Shown piece by piece: positions 54,853 to 63,936 of a DNA stretch of 64,000 bases. Source of the stretch: Alcaligenes faecalis (GTDB taxonomy: Bacteria; Pseudomonadota; Gammaproteobacteria; Burkholderiales; Burkholderiaceae_B); contig NZ_CP031747.1 of the NCBI RefSeq assembly GCF_005311025.1, positions 682,001-746,000 of the forward strand, given 5' to 3'. The translations under genes were made by a program, and so were the position numbers. The number at the start of each line of letters is the position of its first letter. Positions within the stretch are counted from its first letter, which is position 1. The notes beneath the pieces are model-generated. The model searched no databases, was not told the origin of the DNA, and worked only from the letters and a program-made list of their open reading frames with translations.

Positions 54853-55644
54853 TTACTGCAGCAGGCTACGCAGCATCCATGCATTTTTCTCGTGCACGTC
54901 CAGACGCTGGGTCAACAAGTCAGCGGTAGGCTGGTCGTCGGCCGAGTCGGCACGGTCAAAAGCGGTGCGTGCAGTACGAGCCAGCGCTTCGTTACCTTTG
55001 ACCAGCAGTTCGATCATGGTGGTAGCATCCGGCACGGAAGCGGGCTGGGTGATGGAGGACAGCTTCTGGAATTCGGCATAGGTACCAGGGGCGTAGTGAC
55101 CCAGGGCGCGGATACGCTCGGCGATGTCATCCAGGGCTTGCCACAGTTCGGTGTACTGCGTCATGAACAGCTCATGCAGTGTCTTGAACATAGGGCCGGT
55201 GACGTTCCAGTGGAAGTTGTGCGTCATCAGGTACACGGTGTAGGAGTCGGCCAGTACCTTGGACAACTCTTTAACCACAGCAGCACGGTCTGCCGTCGAA
55301 ATACCGATATCAATTTTCAGAGCGCTGCTGGCGGCGCTGGCAGGAGCAGCGGGTTTGGCGGCGGCAACAGGCTTGGTCGCGGCAGGCTTGCGAGCAGCGG
55401 CTGGTTTGGCAGCTGGCTTGGCCGCAGGTTTAGCGGCCGCCTTGGCGGGAGCTTTGGCTGCGGTGGCAGGCTTTTTGGCGACGGCCTTTTTAGCGGTCAC
55501 TTTTTTGGCGGGGGCCTTGGCGGCTGCCGGTTTTGGTTCAGCCTTTACATCGGCTGCAACTGCGACCTTGGTATCAGTGTTTGGGGCTTCTTCGGCCTTG
55601 CTGACCTTGGCGGTTTTACTGACTGCTTTCACGGCTTTTGCCAT
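54853..55644 (-). CDS. dps: Dps-family ferritin with a long histone H1-like N-terminal tail
   Basis: A 263-residue protein. Residues about 110-263 are a Dps domain: LSKVLADSYTVYLMTHNFHWNVTGPMF and LHELFMTQYTELWQALDDIAERI hold the ferroxidase ligands (His 142 or 145, Asp near 172, Glu 176). Residues 1-108 are almost only Ala, Lys, Pro, Val and Thr with repeated AKPAA and PAKK units, like bacterial H1-type DNA-condensing tails. Usual Dps is about 160-190 residues. The tail would bind DNA while the shell stores iron and detoxifies peroxide. AGGAGT precedes the ATG. oxyR lies upstream on the same strand. Confidence 0.9.
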   Translation of the reverse strand: MAKAVKAVSKTAKVSKAEEAPNTDTKVAVAADVKAEPKPAAAKAPAKKVTAKKAVAKKPATAAKAPAKAAAKPAAKPAAKPAAARKPAATKPVAAAKPAAPASAASSALKIDIGISTADRAAVVKELSKVLADSYTVYLMTHNFHWNVTGPMFKTLHELFMTQYTELWQALDDIAERIRALGHYAPGTYAEFQKLSSITQPASVPDATTMIELLVKGNEALARTARTAFDRADSADDQPTADLLTQRLDVHEKNAWMLRSLLQ

Positions 55645-55712
55645 AGTGGACTCCTGTTGAACAGAGGGCTAAATAGGTACTGAAGCAGAATAACACGCAG
55701 TAGGTGTGCGAT

Positions 55713-56678
55713 TTACGCTAGTTCAGGATACGGGAAATTGCTGTTGTATTCGACTTTTAAGTAGTTGACCCCAGCCAAGCCACTTTCCATGATCCCACGG
55801 GTCAAGGCGTCAATGGCCGACGTACGTGGAAAACTTTTGCGCCAGACCAAGGCAATGCGACGATCTGGAATGGGTTTTTTGAAGGGGACATAGGCCAGCA
55901 GTTCGTTGGCCTGGCCGGGGGCTGTCAGAGAGCTGGCAGGCAGGACAGTCAGACCGATGCCGGTGGCCACCATATGACGGATGGTTTCCAGTGAAGAGCC
56001 TTCAAAGGTGCGCTGTATGCCTTCACTGGACGCTGAAAAGCGCGATAGCTCCGGGCAAACATCCAGCACCTGGTCGCGGAAACAATGGCCGGCACCCAGC
56101 AGCAGCATGGTCTGATCTTTCAGCTGTTCGGGATCAATTTCCTTGCGCTTGGCCCAGGCGTGTTCATGGGGCATGGCCACCACAAAAGGCTCGTCGTACA
56201 GCTCGCGGATAACCAAGCCTGTTTCAGGCAAAGGCAGGGCCACAATGGCGCAATCAATCTCACCTTGGCGCAGCAATTCCAGCAGACGCACGGTAAAGTT
56301 TTCTTGCAATAAAAGTGGCATTTGCGGGGTCAGCTCAATCTGCTTGGGAACGAGCTTGGGCAGCAGGTACGGTGCCACGGTGTAAATAATGCCAACGCGC
56401 AAAGGGCCAGCCAAAGGATCGTGGCCCTGGCGGGCAATCTCGCGCAGGTTGGCGCCCTCTTCCAGCACTTTCTGTGCTTGGGTGACGATGCGCAGCCCAA
56501 TGGGGGTAATAGCCACCTCGGGCCCGCCACGCTCGAAGATGACCACGCCTAATTCGTCTTCCAACTTCTTGATGGCCACCGACAGCGTCGGTTGGCTCAC
56601 AAAGCAGGCTTCGGCAGCACGTCCAAAATGACGCTCGCGTGCTACGGCAACGATGTATTTCAGCTCGGTCAATGTCAT
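55713..56678 (-). CDS. oxyR: Hydrogen-peroxide sensor OxyR (LysR family)
   Basis: A 321-residue regulator. The winged helix is in residues 1-60 (RERHFGRAAEACFVSQPTLS), and the redox pair sits in GHCFRDQVLDVCPE at Cys 199 and Cys 208, the same positions as in E. coli OxyR. A disulfide between them on peroxide exposure switches the protein to its activator form. AAGGAA precedes the ATG. dps, 68 bases downstream, is the classical OxyR target. Confidence 0.95.
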   Translation of the reverse strand: MTLTELKYIVAVARERHFGRAAEACFVSQPTLSVAIKKLEDELGVVIFERGGPEVAITPIGLRIVTQAQKVLEEGANLREIARQGHDPLAGPLRVGIIYTVAPYLLPKLVPKQIELTPQMPLLLQENFTVRLLELLRQGEIDCAIVALPLPETGLVIRELYDEPFVVAMPHEHAWAKRKEIDPEQLKDQTMLLLGAGHCFRDQVLDVCPELSRFSASSEGIQRTFEGSSLETIRHMVATGIGLTVLPASSLTAPGQANELLAYVPFKKPIPDRRIALVWRKSFPRTSAIDALTRGIMESGLAGVNYLKVEYNSNFPYPELA

Positions 56679-56715
56679 GACAATTCCTTGTGCAAAACAG
56701 CATTAAGACCTTGGG

Positions 56716-58797
56716 TTAACTACGGAGTAATTCTTCCCGGCCCTTCATCCAGCGCTGTAAATGGTGGTGAGCGTGGTCTGGATAATCACGGCGAAAGGTG
56801 CTGGCCAATGTTTGGGCCTGCTCGATCAAATCTTCATCGGACTCCAGGCTGGCAAAACGCAAGCCTGCCTGCCCGGATTGGCGCATGCCCATGAACTCGC
56901 CCGGGCCGCGTTGTTCCAGGTCGCGGCGGGCAATTTCAAAGCCATCGGTGGTTTCATACATGGCGCGCAAACGCAGGCGGGCAATGGCCGACAACGGTGC
57001 CTGGTAAAGCAAGACGCAAACGGATTGAATCTGTCCCCGCCCTACCCGGCCGCGTAGTTGGTGCAGTTGGGCCAGGCCGAAGCGCTCGGCGTGTTCAATA
57101 ATCATTAAAGAAGCATTGGGTACGTCTACACCGACTTCAATCACGGTGGTTGCGACCAGCACGTCCAGATTGCCGCTACGGAACGCTTCCATGACGTCCG
57201 CTTTTTCCGTTGAGGACAAGCGGCCATGAATCAGGCCTACCCGCAAGGGGGCCAAGGCTTGTTCCAGAGCCGCATGGGTATCGACGGCGGTTTGCAATTG
57301 CAGGGCTTCACTTTCCTCGACCAAGGGGCAGACCCAATAGGCTTGTCTACCTTGGGCAACTTCAGCCCGGACGCGCGCCATGATTTCATCACGGCGATTA
57401 TCGGCGGCCAGCTTGGTAATGATGGGACTGCGGCCTGGGGGCAACTCGTCGATCGCGGAAACATCCAGATCGGCAAAAAAAGCCATGGCCAAGGTACGTG
57501 GGATGGGCGTGGCACTCATATTGAGTTGATGCGGCAAGTAGGCTTGCCCTTTCTTGTCCTGCGCATCCCCTTTGCGGTTCAGTTCCAGACGCTGGCCAAC
57601 ACCAAAGCGGTGTTGTTCATCCAGAATCACCAAGCCCAATTGCTGGAACTGCACATTGTCCTGAATCAGGGCCTGGGTGCCGATGGCCAGTCTGGCTTGT
57701 CCGGAGCTGATGGCCTCATAAGCCAGACGTTTAGCTTTGACGCCCAAGCTGCCGCTTAACCAGGCCAGTTCGACGCCTAAAGGCTCCAGCCAGGCGCGCA
57801 TTTTCAGATAGTGCTGCTCGGCCAGAATTTCAGTCGGTGCCATCAAGGCCACCTGAAAACCGCTGGCAATGGCTTGCACGGCGGCAATGGCCGACACAAT
57901 GGTTTTGCCGCTGCCTACATCTCCCTGCAACAGCCGGTGCATGGGATACGAACGCTTCATGTCCGCGCTGATTTCCTTGACGCAGCGTTTCTGAGCGGCC
58001 GTTAACTTGAAGGGCAACGAAGCCAGCAAGGCTTTAGCCAGGTCACTATTGCCTTCACGCATAGGCTTGGCACGTTGAGCCTGACGCGCAGCACGAGCCT
58101 GCGCCAGGGACAATTGCTGCGCTAGCAATTCATCAAACTTGATGCGGCTCCAGGCCGGATGGCCGTGTTCGAACAAATCGTCGTAGCTGAGCTCGGGCGG
58201 TGGGTAATGCAACAGCCGGATAGCCTCGTTAAACGGCATCAGGCCATATTCGCTACGAACTTCTTCAGGCAGGGTGTCGCGCAGGTCTGCATTATTGAGC
58301 GCATCGGCAATGGCTTTGCGCAGCTGTACCTGGCTCAAGCCATCAGTCGTGGGGTAAACAGGGGTCAAGGCGCGGGCCAGGGGTTGGCCGGCTTTGGTGA
58401 CTTTGGGGTGCACCATTTCCAGGCCATGAAAGCCCTGGCGCACTTCGCCGCGTACTCGCAGGGGCAAATCCCCTTGCAGCTGCTTGAGCTGGCTGGGATA
58501 AAAGTGCAGCCAGCGCAAGGCCAGCTCGCCACTTTCGTCGGCAATACGGGCATGGAGCTGCGCACGGGGACGAGCCTGAACATCCGTACTAAGAATACGC
58601 CCTTCAATTTGCGCCATCTTGCCAGGGTAGAGATGGGCGATGGGCTCGACCTGAGTCTCGTCCTCGTAGCGCAAAGGAAGATGGACCACGAAGTCGGCAG
58701 GCTCTCGTAGGCCGAGCTTTTCAAACTTCTGGTCCAGACTGAGCGCCTTGCGCGGCGCAGCCCGTTTGGCCTGAGGCGCAGGCCGACCTGCGGTCAT
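56716..58797 (-). CDS. recG: ATP-dependent DNA helicase RecG
   Basis: A 693-residue branch-migration helicase that acts on stalled forks and Holliday junctions. The N-terminal wedge domain (RYEDETQVEPIAHLYPG) is followed by Walker A GDVGSGKT (about 293), DEQHRFG (about 392), MSATPIPRTLAMAFF and the late motifs VEVGVDVPNASLM and QLRGRVGRG. It starts 12 bases after ridA, so the two are one transcript, and oxyR follows after 37 bases. Confidence 0.96.
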   Translation of the reverse strand: MTAGRPAPQAKRAAPRKALSLDQKFEKLGLREPADFVVHLPLRYEDETQVEPIAHLYPGKMAQIEGRILSTDVQARPRAQLHARIADESGELALRWLHFYPSQLKQLQGDLPLRVRGEVRQGFHGLEMVHPKVTKAGQPLARALTPVYPTTDGLSQVQLRKAIADALNNADLRDTLPEEVRSEYGLMPFNEAIRLLHYPPPELSYDDLFEHGHPAWSRIKFDELLAQQLSLAQARAARQAQRAKPMREGNSDLAKALLASLPFKLTAAQKRCVKEISADMKRSYPMHRLLQGDVGSGKTIVSAIAAVQAIASGFQVALMAPTEILAEQHYLKMRAWLEPLGVELAWLSGSLGVKAKRLAYEAISSGQARLAIGTQALIQDNVQFQQLGLVILDEQHRFGVGQRLELNRKGDAQDKKGQAYLPHQLNMSATPIPRTLAMAFFADLDVSAIDELPPGRSPIITKLAADNRRDEIMARVRAEVAQGRQAYWVCPLVEESEALQLQTAVDTHAALEQALAPLRVGLIHGRLSSTEKADVMEAFRSGNLDVLVATTVIEVGVDVPNASLMIIEHAERFGLAQLHQLRGRVGRGQIQSVCVLLYQAPLSAIARLRLRAMYETTDGFEIARRDLEQRGPGEFMGMRQSGQAGLRFASLESDEDLIEQAQTLASTFRRDYPDHAHHHLQRWMKGREELLRS

Positions 58798-58809
58798 GGC
58801 AATACGTCT

Positions 58810-59196
58810 TTAGAAATTGAGGATAGCCTCGACCTCGAACTGAGCGCCTTTGGGCAAGCTGGCCACACCGATGGTGGAGCGTGCGGGGAAAGGCTGGGGA
58901 ATCAGTTCGGCCATGATGGCGTTGGCGCTGGCAAAACGGGACAGATCTGTCAAAAACAACGTCAGTTTGACGATGTCGCTCAGGTTGGCGCCAGCTTCTT
59001 TGACCACAGCTTCCAGGTTGGCAAATGCCTGACGTACCTGACCTTCAAAATTTTCAGATACCAGTTCGCCTGTGGCAGGCTCCAGACCGATTTGGCCAGA
59101 CAGAAATACTGTCTTGCCACCCGAAGCAATAATGGCCTGAGAGTATGGGCCTACGGCAGCCGGAGCGGCATCGGTGAAGACAACTTGCTTAGTCAT
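58810..59196 (-). CDS. ridA: RidA enamine/imine deaminase
   Basis: A 128-residue protein of the YjgF/YER057c/UK114 family that hydrolyses reactive 2-aminoacrylate-type enamines made by PLP enzymes. VGPYSQAIIASGGKTVFLSGQIG and the C-terminal PARSTIGVASLPKGAQFEVEAI carry the conserved Arg (near 105) and Glu residues, so the active site is complete. The gene precedes recG by 12 bases. Confidence 0.94.
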   Translation of the reverse strand: MTKQVVFTDAAPAAVGPYSQAIIASGGKTVFLSGQIGLEPATGELVSENFEGQVRQAFANLEAVVKEAGANLSDIVKLTLFLTDLSRFASANAIMAELIPQPFPARSTIGVASLPKGAQFEVEAILNF

Positions 59197-59269
59197 AAGA
59201 AACCTCTGATGAGTGTTGTACTATCAGAGTTTAAGCGCCTATAGCTAAAATTAACAGATCTTGGCGTGA

Positions 59270-60046
59270 TTATTTTTCCACGAAGGCGCGTTCAATCACG
59301 TAGTCACCGGGTTGACCTACACCGGGCGACACTTCAAAACCGCGTTTATCGAGCATGGCGCTGATATCGGCCAGCATGGCGGGGCTGCCGCACAGCATGG
59401 CGCGATCCTGAGCGGGATCCAGTTGAGGAATGCCCAGGTCTTCGCACAGCTTGCCGGTCTCGATCAGGTCGGTAATGCGGCCGGTATTGCGGAACTCTTC
59501 GCGGGTGACAGTGGGGTAATACAGCAGTTTTTCGCGTACCACTTCACCAAAGTATTCGTTCTGCGGCAATTCATTCTGGATGAAATCCGAGTACGCCAGT
59601 TCGCTGACAAAACGCACACCGTGTACCAGTACCACCTTTTCAAAACGCTCGTAGGTGTCGGGGTCCTTGATGATGCTCATGAACGGAGCCAGACCGGTGC
59701 CAGTGCCAAACAGGAACAGATTGCGGCCTGCGCGCAGGTCGTCAATTACCAGCGTACCAACGGGTTTGCGGCTGACCAGAATGGTGTCGCCTTCTTTCAG
59801 GTGTTGCAGGCGCGAGGTCAATGGACCGTCCTGTACCTTGATGCTGAGAAATTCCAGATTTTCTTCGTAGTTGGCGCTGGCGATACTGTAAGCGCGCATC
59901 AGCGGCTTGCCATCGACTTCCAGACCGATCATTACAAAGTGCCCATTATGAAAACGCAGGGCGGCGTCGCGGGTGGTGGTAAATGAGAACAGGGTGTCGT
60001 TCCAGTGGTGGACGCTGAGCACTTGTTCGGTATTGAAAGCTGCCAT
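59270..60046 (-). CDS. fpr: Ferredoxin (flavodoxin)-NADP reductase
   Basis: A 258-residue FAD enzyme. FAD site MRAYSIASANYEE (near residue 52), NADP site LFGTGTGLAPFMSII and VVLVHGVRFVSELAY, then MLCGSPAMLADI, and the C-terminal RAFVEK that stacks on FAD. It moves electrons between NADPH and ferredoxin/flavodoxin and is often part of oxidative-stress or iron-supply responses. ATG at 60046 is used; a start at 60073 would add 9 residues. It is divergent from the iron-transport operon. Confidence 0.94.
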   Translation of the reverse strand: MAAFNTEQVLSVHHWNDTLFSFTTTRDAALRFHNGHFVMIGLEVDGKPLMRAYSIASANYEENLEFLSIKVQDGPLTSRLQHLKEGDTILVSRKPVGTLVIDDLRAGRNLFLFGTGTGLAPFMSIIKDPDTYERFEKVVLVHGVRFVSELAYSDFIQNELPQNEYFGEVVREKLLYYPTVTREEFRNTGRITDLIETGKLCEDLGIPQLDPAQDRAMLCGSPAMLADISAMLDKRGFEVSPGVGQPGDYVIERAFVEK

Positions 60047-60354
60047 GTTAGTTGTCGTATAGAGGGGCAACATTGCCCGGATCAGTAAGCAAATATTTGC
60101 CCATTGTACCGAGTTCCCCAGGTAAATCCATGCTCATTCAGCAATACGATTTGATCGCAATCAGGACTTACCATTAAGTTCCATGAGCCGCCATTCTCCT
60201 GCTTTGGCACAGACAGTATGGCGATTTCCAGCCTGGAAACGGGCCTACATTCAAATAGCTCTTGCCTAGTTTCTGCATACGTTTGATAATCATTCACATT
60301 TTCTGGCTTACTGCCGGTTTTTACGCTATTTACGCCTGTTTTGGAGTGTTGATA
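60047..60354. other. Divergent promoter region between fpr and fbpA
   Basis: 308 bases with no gene. It holds a Fur-like box (60279-60297) near the fbpA side. Nothing else is evident. Confidence 0.6.
60279..60297 (+). promoter_or_regulatory. Fur box-like sequence upstream of fbpA
   Basis: ACGTTTGATAATCATTCAC agrees with the 19-bp Fur consensus at about 12 positions, with the continuous block GATAATCATT. It is 58 bases before the fbpA ATG and predicts iron repression of fbpABC and perhaps fpr. Confidence 0.6.
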
Positions 60355-61398
60355 ATGCGCTTTACTCTTCGTAGCCGTGCCCTGACCCAAGCTTTGCTTC
60401 TGTCCGCTATGGGTACTATGTCGATGGCGGCTTTTGCCTCTGGCGAAGTCAACCTCTACACCACTCGCGAACCTGGCCTGATTACTCCTCTGCTGGAAAC
60501 CTTCAGCAAAGACACAGGCGTAAAGGTCAATACCGTGTTTGTGAAAGATGGCCTGATCGAGCGCGTGAAAACCGAAGGCGACAAGTCCCCTGCCGACATT
60601 CTGATGACGGTGGACATCGGTAATCTGCTGGATCTGGTGGAAGCCGGAATTACTCAGCCCGTTGAGTCCGCCACTCTGGACGGCGCCATTCCCGCCAATC
60701 TGCGCGGTGCCGATAAACAGTGGTACTCCCTGTCCTTGCGCGATCGCGTGGCCTATGTGGCTAAAGACGTGGATGTGAAGAGCATTCACTACGAAGATTT
60801 CGCCGATCCAAAATGGAAAGGCAAGGTGTGTATTCGCTCCGGCCAGCACCCCTACAACACAGCCTTGGTCGCCGCCATGATTGCGCATAACGGTGCAGAA
60901 GCGACGGAACAGTGGCTGCGTGGCGTGAAAGACAACCTGGGCCGCAAGGCTGCCGGTGGTGACCGTGACGTAGCGCGCGACATACTGGGCGGCATTTGTG
61001 ATGTAGGTATTGCCAACGCCTACTACGTGGGCCGCATGAAAAACTCCGAGCCTGGTAGCGATGCCTACAAATGGGGCGAAGCCATCAATGTGGTGCGTCC
61101 AACCTTTGCTGATACCAAGGGCGGTGGCACACACGTGAATATTTCCGGTGCCGCTGTGGCCAAGCACGCTCCTAATAAGGACAACGCTGTCAAACTGCTG
61201 GAGTACCTGGTTTCCGAGAAAGCCCAGAGCCTGTACGCCAAGGCCAACTACGAATACCCCGTGCGCGCCGGTGTTGAGCTGGACCCCGTGGTTGCCAGCT
61301 TCGGCCCCATGACGATTGATCCTTTGCCATTGACTGAAATCGCCAAACATCGCAAACAAGCCAGCGAGTTGGTAGATAAAGTTGGCTTCGACAACTAA
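60355..61398 (+). CDS. fbpA: Ferric iron ABC transporter periplasmic binding protein
   Basis: A 347-residue binding protein. The signal peptide ends near SMAAFASG; the mature start EVNLYTTREPGLITPLLETF is the FbpA/FutA type, and the paired iron-binding tyrosines are in IANAYYVGRMKNS. ATG at 60355 has GGAG 9 bases before it; the in-frame reading from 60262 is rejected as it would overlay the Fur box. A hairpin separates it from fbpB. Confidence 0.93.
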   Translation: MRFTLRSRALTQALLLSAMGTMSMAAFASGEVNLYTTREPGLITPLLETFSKDTGVKVNTVFVKDGLIERVKTEGDKSPADILMTVDIGNLLDLVEAGITQPVESATLDGAIPANLRGADKQWYSLSLRDRVAYVAKDVDVKSIHYEDFADPKWKGKVCIRSGQHPYNTALVAAMIAHNGAEATEQWLRGVKDNLGRKAAGGDRDVARDILGGICDVGIANAYYVGRMKNSEPGSDAYKWGEAINVVRPTFADTKGGGTHVNISGAAVAKHAPNKDNAVKLLEYLVSEKAQSLYAKANYEYPVRAGVELDPVVASFGPMTIDPLPLTEIAKHRKQASELVDKVGFDN

Positions 61399-61418
61399 AA
61401 TCGCCCTACTCTTTTTCT

Positions 61419-61455
61419 ACGACCGCCAGCTTTGAGAAATCAGAGCGGCGGTCGT
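61419..61455 (+). promoter_or_regulatory. Intercistronic hairpin between fbpA and fbpB
   Basis: ACGACCGCC (61419-61427) pairs perfectly with GGCGGTCGT (61447-61455) around a 19-base loop. There is no T-run. It probably lowers fbpB expression relative to fbpA. Confidence 0.65.
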
Positions 61456-61492
61456 CGCGCATTTAAGCGCCTGTAATACCTAGCCTTTCATA

Positions 61493-63157
61493 ATGCCCTT
61501 TTTTCGTCGTCTGCCCTTTTGGTCCCTGGCTGCCGCTGTGATTGCCCTGATCGTGGCAGCGCCTGTGATTACCCTGCTGACCCACGCCTTAGGCGGTTCG
61601 ACTGAGCACTGGTCGCATTTGTTCCAGTTCGTTCTGCCTCAAGCCATGAGCAATACCTTGCTGCTGCTCCTGGGAGTCGGCGTGGTGGTGAGCTGTCTGG
61701 GAGTGGGGTCGGCCTGGCTGATTACCGCCTACGAGTTTCCCGGGCGACGGGTCTTGCAATGGGCTTTGTTGCTGCCGCTGGCAGTGCCGACCTATATCGT
61801 GGCCTTTGCGTATCTGGATTTGCTGCATCCGATTGGCCCGATTCAGTCTGCCATTCGCTACGTCTTGGGCTATAGCAGCCCGCGTGAATTCCGTTTGCCA
61901 GATCTGCGCTCCTTGGGCGGCGCAATTTTTCTGCTGGGTTCGGTGCTCTACCCCTATGTATACCTGAGCACGCGCGCCATGTTTGCTACACAATCGGCCA
62001 GCTTGCTGGAGGCTGCCCGCATTATGGGTGAATCGGGCCGTAGCGTATTTTTCCGGGTCGTGTTGCCTATGGCCCGCCCCGCGATTGCAGTGGGTGTCAG
62101 CCTGGCTTTGCTGGAAACGCTGAACGATATTGGTGCTTCCGAGTTTCTGGGCGTGCAGACCCTGACGGTATCTATTTACACCACCTGGGTAACGCGCTCG
62201 GATTTGGCGGGTGCCGCGCAAATTGCTGTTTCCATGCTCTGTCTGGTGGCGGCGTTGATCAGCATCGAGCGTTATGGTCGCCGCCGCCAAGCCTATTCCA
62301 GTAATCAGCGTTCCGAACCCATTCGACCTACCCGGTTGAAAGGCTCCGCTGCCTGTATCGCCATTGCTTTGGGTGTAGCGCCCGTGCTGGTGGGCTTTGT
62401 GGCCCCATCCCTGTATTTGTTGAATGAGACCCTCAAGCATGTGAGCTTGGCGGGCGGTGTGTCGGCGCAATTGCTGAGCAGCGCCTGGAACACCTTGTAT
62501 ATCGCAGCGCTGGCCACTATCGCGACCCTATCTTGTGGCTTGGTCGTCGCCTGGGCTGCTCGGGCAGTACGTTCGGGACGCAAACCGCGTCTGGCCCGTT
62601 TTCTGGCAGGTGTCAGCAGTCTGGGATACGCCATTCCGGGAACCGTACTGGCGATTGGGCTGTTGACGCCCCTCGTCATGTTTGACTCTTTCTACAATCA
62701 AGTCATGTCCTGGTTTGGTGTTTCGGCGACGGGTTTGTTGTTGATGGGTTCAACGCTGGCTTTGGTTTTGGCCTATACCCTGCGCTTTCTGGCGATTTCG
62801 GTTGGCGGTATTGAAGCCGGGCTGGCTCGAATCCCGGCATCGCTGGAGCAGGCTTCCCGTTTATTGGGTGAAACCCCGGCGGGGACGCTGAAACGTGTGC
62901 ACTTGCCCTTGCTGCGCCCCGCCATGGGCGCGGCTGCTTTGCTGATTTTTGTTGATGCCATGAAGGAGCTGCCTGCGACCTTGTTGCTGCGTCCGATGAA
63001 TTTCGAGACCTTGGCAACCTGGCTGTATGCGGAAGCGGCTCGTGGGACTTATGAGGAAGGCGCGGTTGCCGCCTTGGCCATTGTGCTGGCCGGTTTGATC
63101 CCCGTTATTTTATTGGCACGTACTCAATTGATGGCCTCTGGCCCACGCGCATCATGA
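61493..63157 (+). CDS. fbpB: Ferric iron ABC transporter permease
   Basis: A 554-residue double permease with about twelve helices, i.e. two permease units fused, as is usual for FbpB. Two EAA loops are visible: EAARIMGESGRSVFFRVVLPM (about 180) and EQASRLLGETPAGTLKRVHLPLL (about 455). ATG at 61493 has no strong ribosome site. Its stop overlaps the fbpC start as ATGA. Confidence 0.93.
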   Translation: MPFFRRLPFWSLAAAVIALIVAAPVITLLTHALGGSTEHWSHLFQFVLPQAMSNTLLLLLGVGVVVSCLGVGSAWLITAYEFPGRRVLQWALLLPLAVPTYIVAFAYLDLLHPIGPIQSAIRYVLGYSSPREFRLPDLRSLGGAIFLLGSVLYPYVYLSTRAMFATQSASLLEAARIMGESGRSVFFRVVLPMARPAIAVGVSLALLETLNDIGASEFLGVQTLTVSIYTTWVTRSDLAGAAQIAVSMLCLVAALISIERYGRRRQAYSSNQRSEPIRPTRLKGSAACIAIALGVAPVLVGFVAPSLYLLNETLKHVSLAGGVSAQLLSSAWNTLYIAALATIATLSCGLVVAWAARAVRSGRKPRLARFLAGVSSLGYAIPGTVLAIGLLTPLVMFDSFYNQVMSWFGVSATGLLLMGSTLALVLAYTLRFLAISVGGIEAGLARIPASLEQASRLLGETPAGTLKRVHLPLLRPAMGAAALLIFVDAMKELPATLLLRPMNFETLATWLYAEAARGTYEEGAVAALAIVLAGLIPVILLARTQLMASGPRAS

Positions 63158-63936
63158 ACGATTTTCTGGATTTGCAGGCGATTACCCTGTCCTACGAAAC
63201 GTCTGAAGGTTTTCGGCCGGTTGTTGACCAGCTCAGCCTGCATTTGCCCCAAGGGGAAATCGGCTGTCTGCTGGGGGCCTCGGGCTGTGGCAAGACCACG
63301 GTCTTGCGGGCCATTGCCGGTTTCGAGCCTTTGCGTGCCGGACATATTCTGTTGAATGGCCGTGTCTTGTCGGCTGTGTCTCAGCAAGTGCCGCCGGAAG
63401 ACCGCCATGTGGGCATGATGTTCCAGGATTACGCCCTCTTTCCTCACCTGACGGTAGAAAAAAACGTGGCCTTTGGTCTGCGCAAATGGGATAAAGCCCA
63501 GCGTCAGGCCCGAGTACTGGAAATGCTGGAACTGGTCGATCTGGCCCGTTTGGCGCAGCGCTATCCGCATGAATTGTCGGGCGGCCAGCAGCAGCGCGTG
63601 GCTTTGGCACGCGCCTTGGCTCCCAAACCGTCTCTGCTGTTGCTGGATGAACCGTTTTCCAATCTGGATGTGGATACCCGCGAGCGCTTGGCGTTTGAGG
63701 TGCGCGACATTCTGAAAAGCGCAGGCATTACCGCGATTCTGGTCACCCACAATCAGGCTGAAGCCTTTGCGATTGCCGATCGTATTGGTGTGATGCAGGC
63801 TGGCAAGATCATCCAGTGGGATACGCCTTACAGCCTGCACCATCGTCCTGTGAATGACTTTGTGGCGGACTTCATCCGCCGCGAAGCCATCATGGCGCAA
63901 CGGGCCCAGGCCTTTTTGCGTGGCGAGCCTGCGTAG
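63154..63936 (+). CDS. fbpC: Ferric iron ABC transporter ATPase, short form without TOBE domain
   Basis: A 260-residue ATPase. Walker A is GASGCGKTT (41-49), signature ELSGGQQQRVALARAL near 140, Walker B LLLLDEPFSNLD and the switch His in VTHNQAEAFAI. The protein ends soon after FVADFIRREA, where longer FbpC/UgpC-type proteins (about 350 residues, such as the ugpC product here) carry a TOBE/regulatory domain. It is thus a short form, not an obvious frameshift, as the stop is followed by non-coding sequence. The first ATG overlaps the fbpB stop. Confidence 0.9.
   Translation: MNDFLDLQAITLSYETSEGFRPVVDQLSLHLPQGEIGCLLGASGCGKTTVLRAIAGFEPLRAGHILLNGRVLSAVSQQVPPEDRHVGMMFQDYALFPHLTVEKNVAFGLRKWDKAQRQARVLEMLELVDLARLAQRYPHELSGGQQQRVALARALAPKPSLLLLDEPFSNLDVDTRERLAFEVRDILKSAGITAILVTHNQAEAFAIADRIGVMQAGKIIQWDTPYSLHHRPVNDFVADFIRREAIMAQRAQAFLRGEPA

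Noticed and set aside
53605-55683. A 692-codon open frame on the plus strand opposite the orphan binding protein and dps
   Set aside because: It is a mirror of two clear genes on the other strand; the product is a low-complexity Gly/Phe/His-rich sequence caused by their codon use.
60082-61359. A 425-codon open frame on the minus strand opposite fbpA
   Set aside because: fbpA has a signal peptide and iron-binding Tyr pair; the opposite frame has no family pattern.
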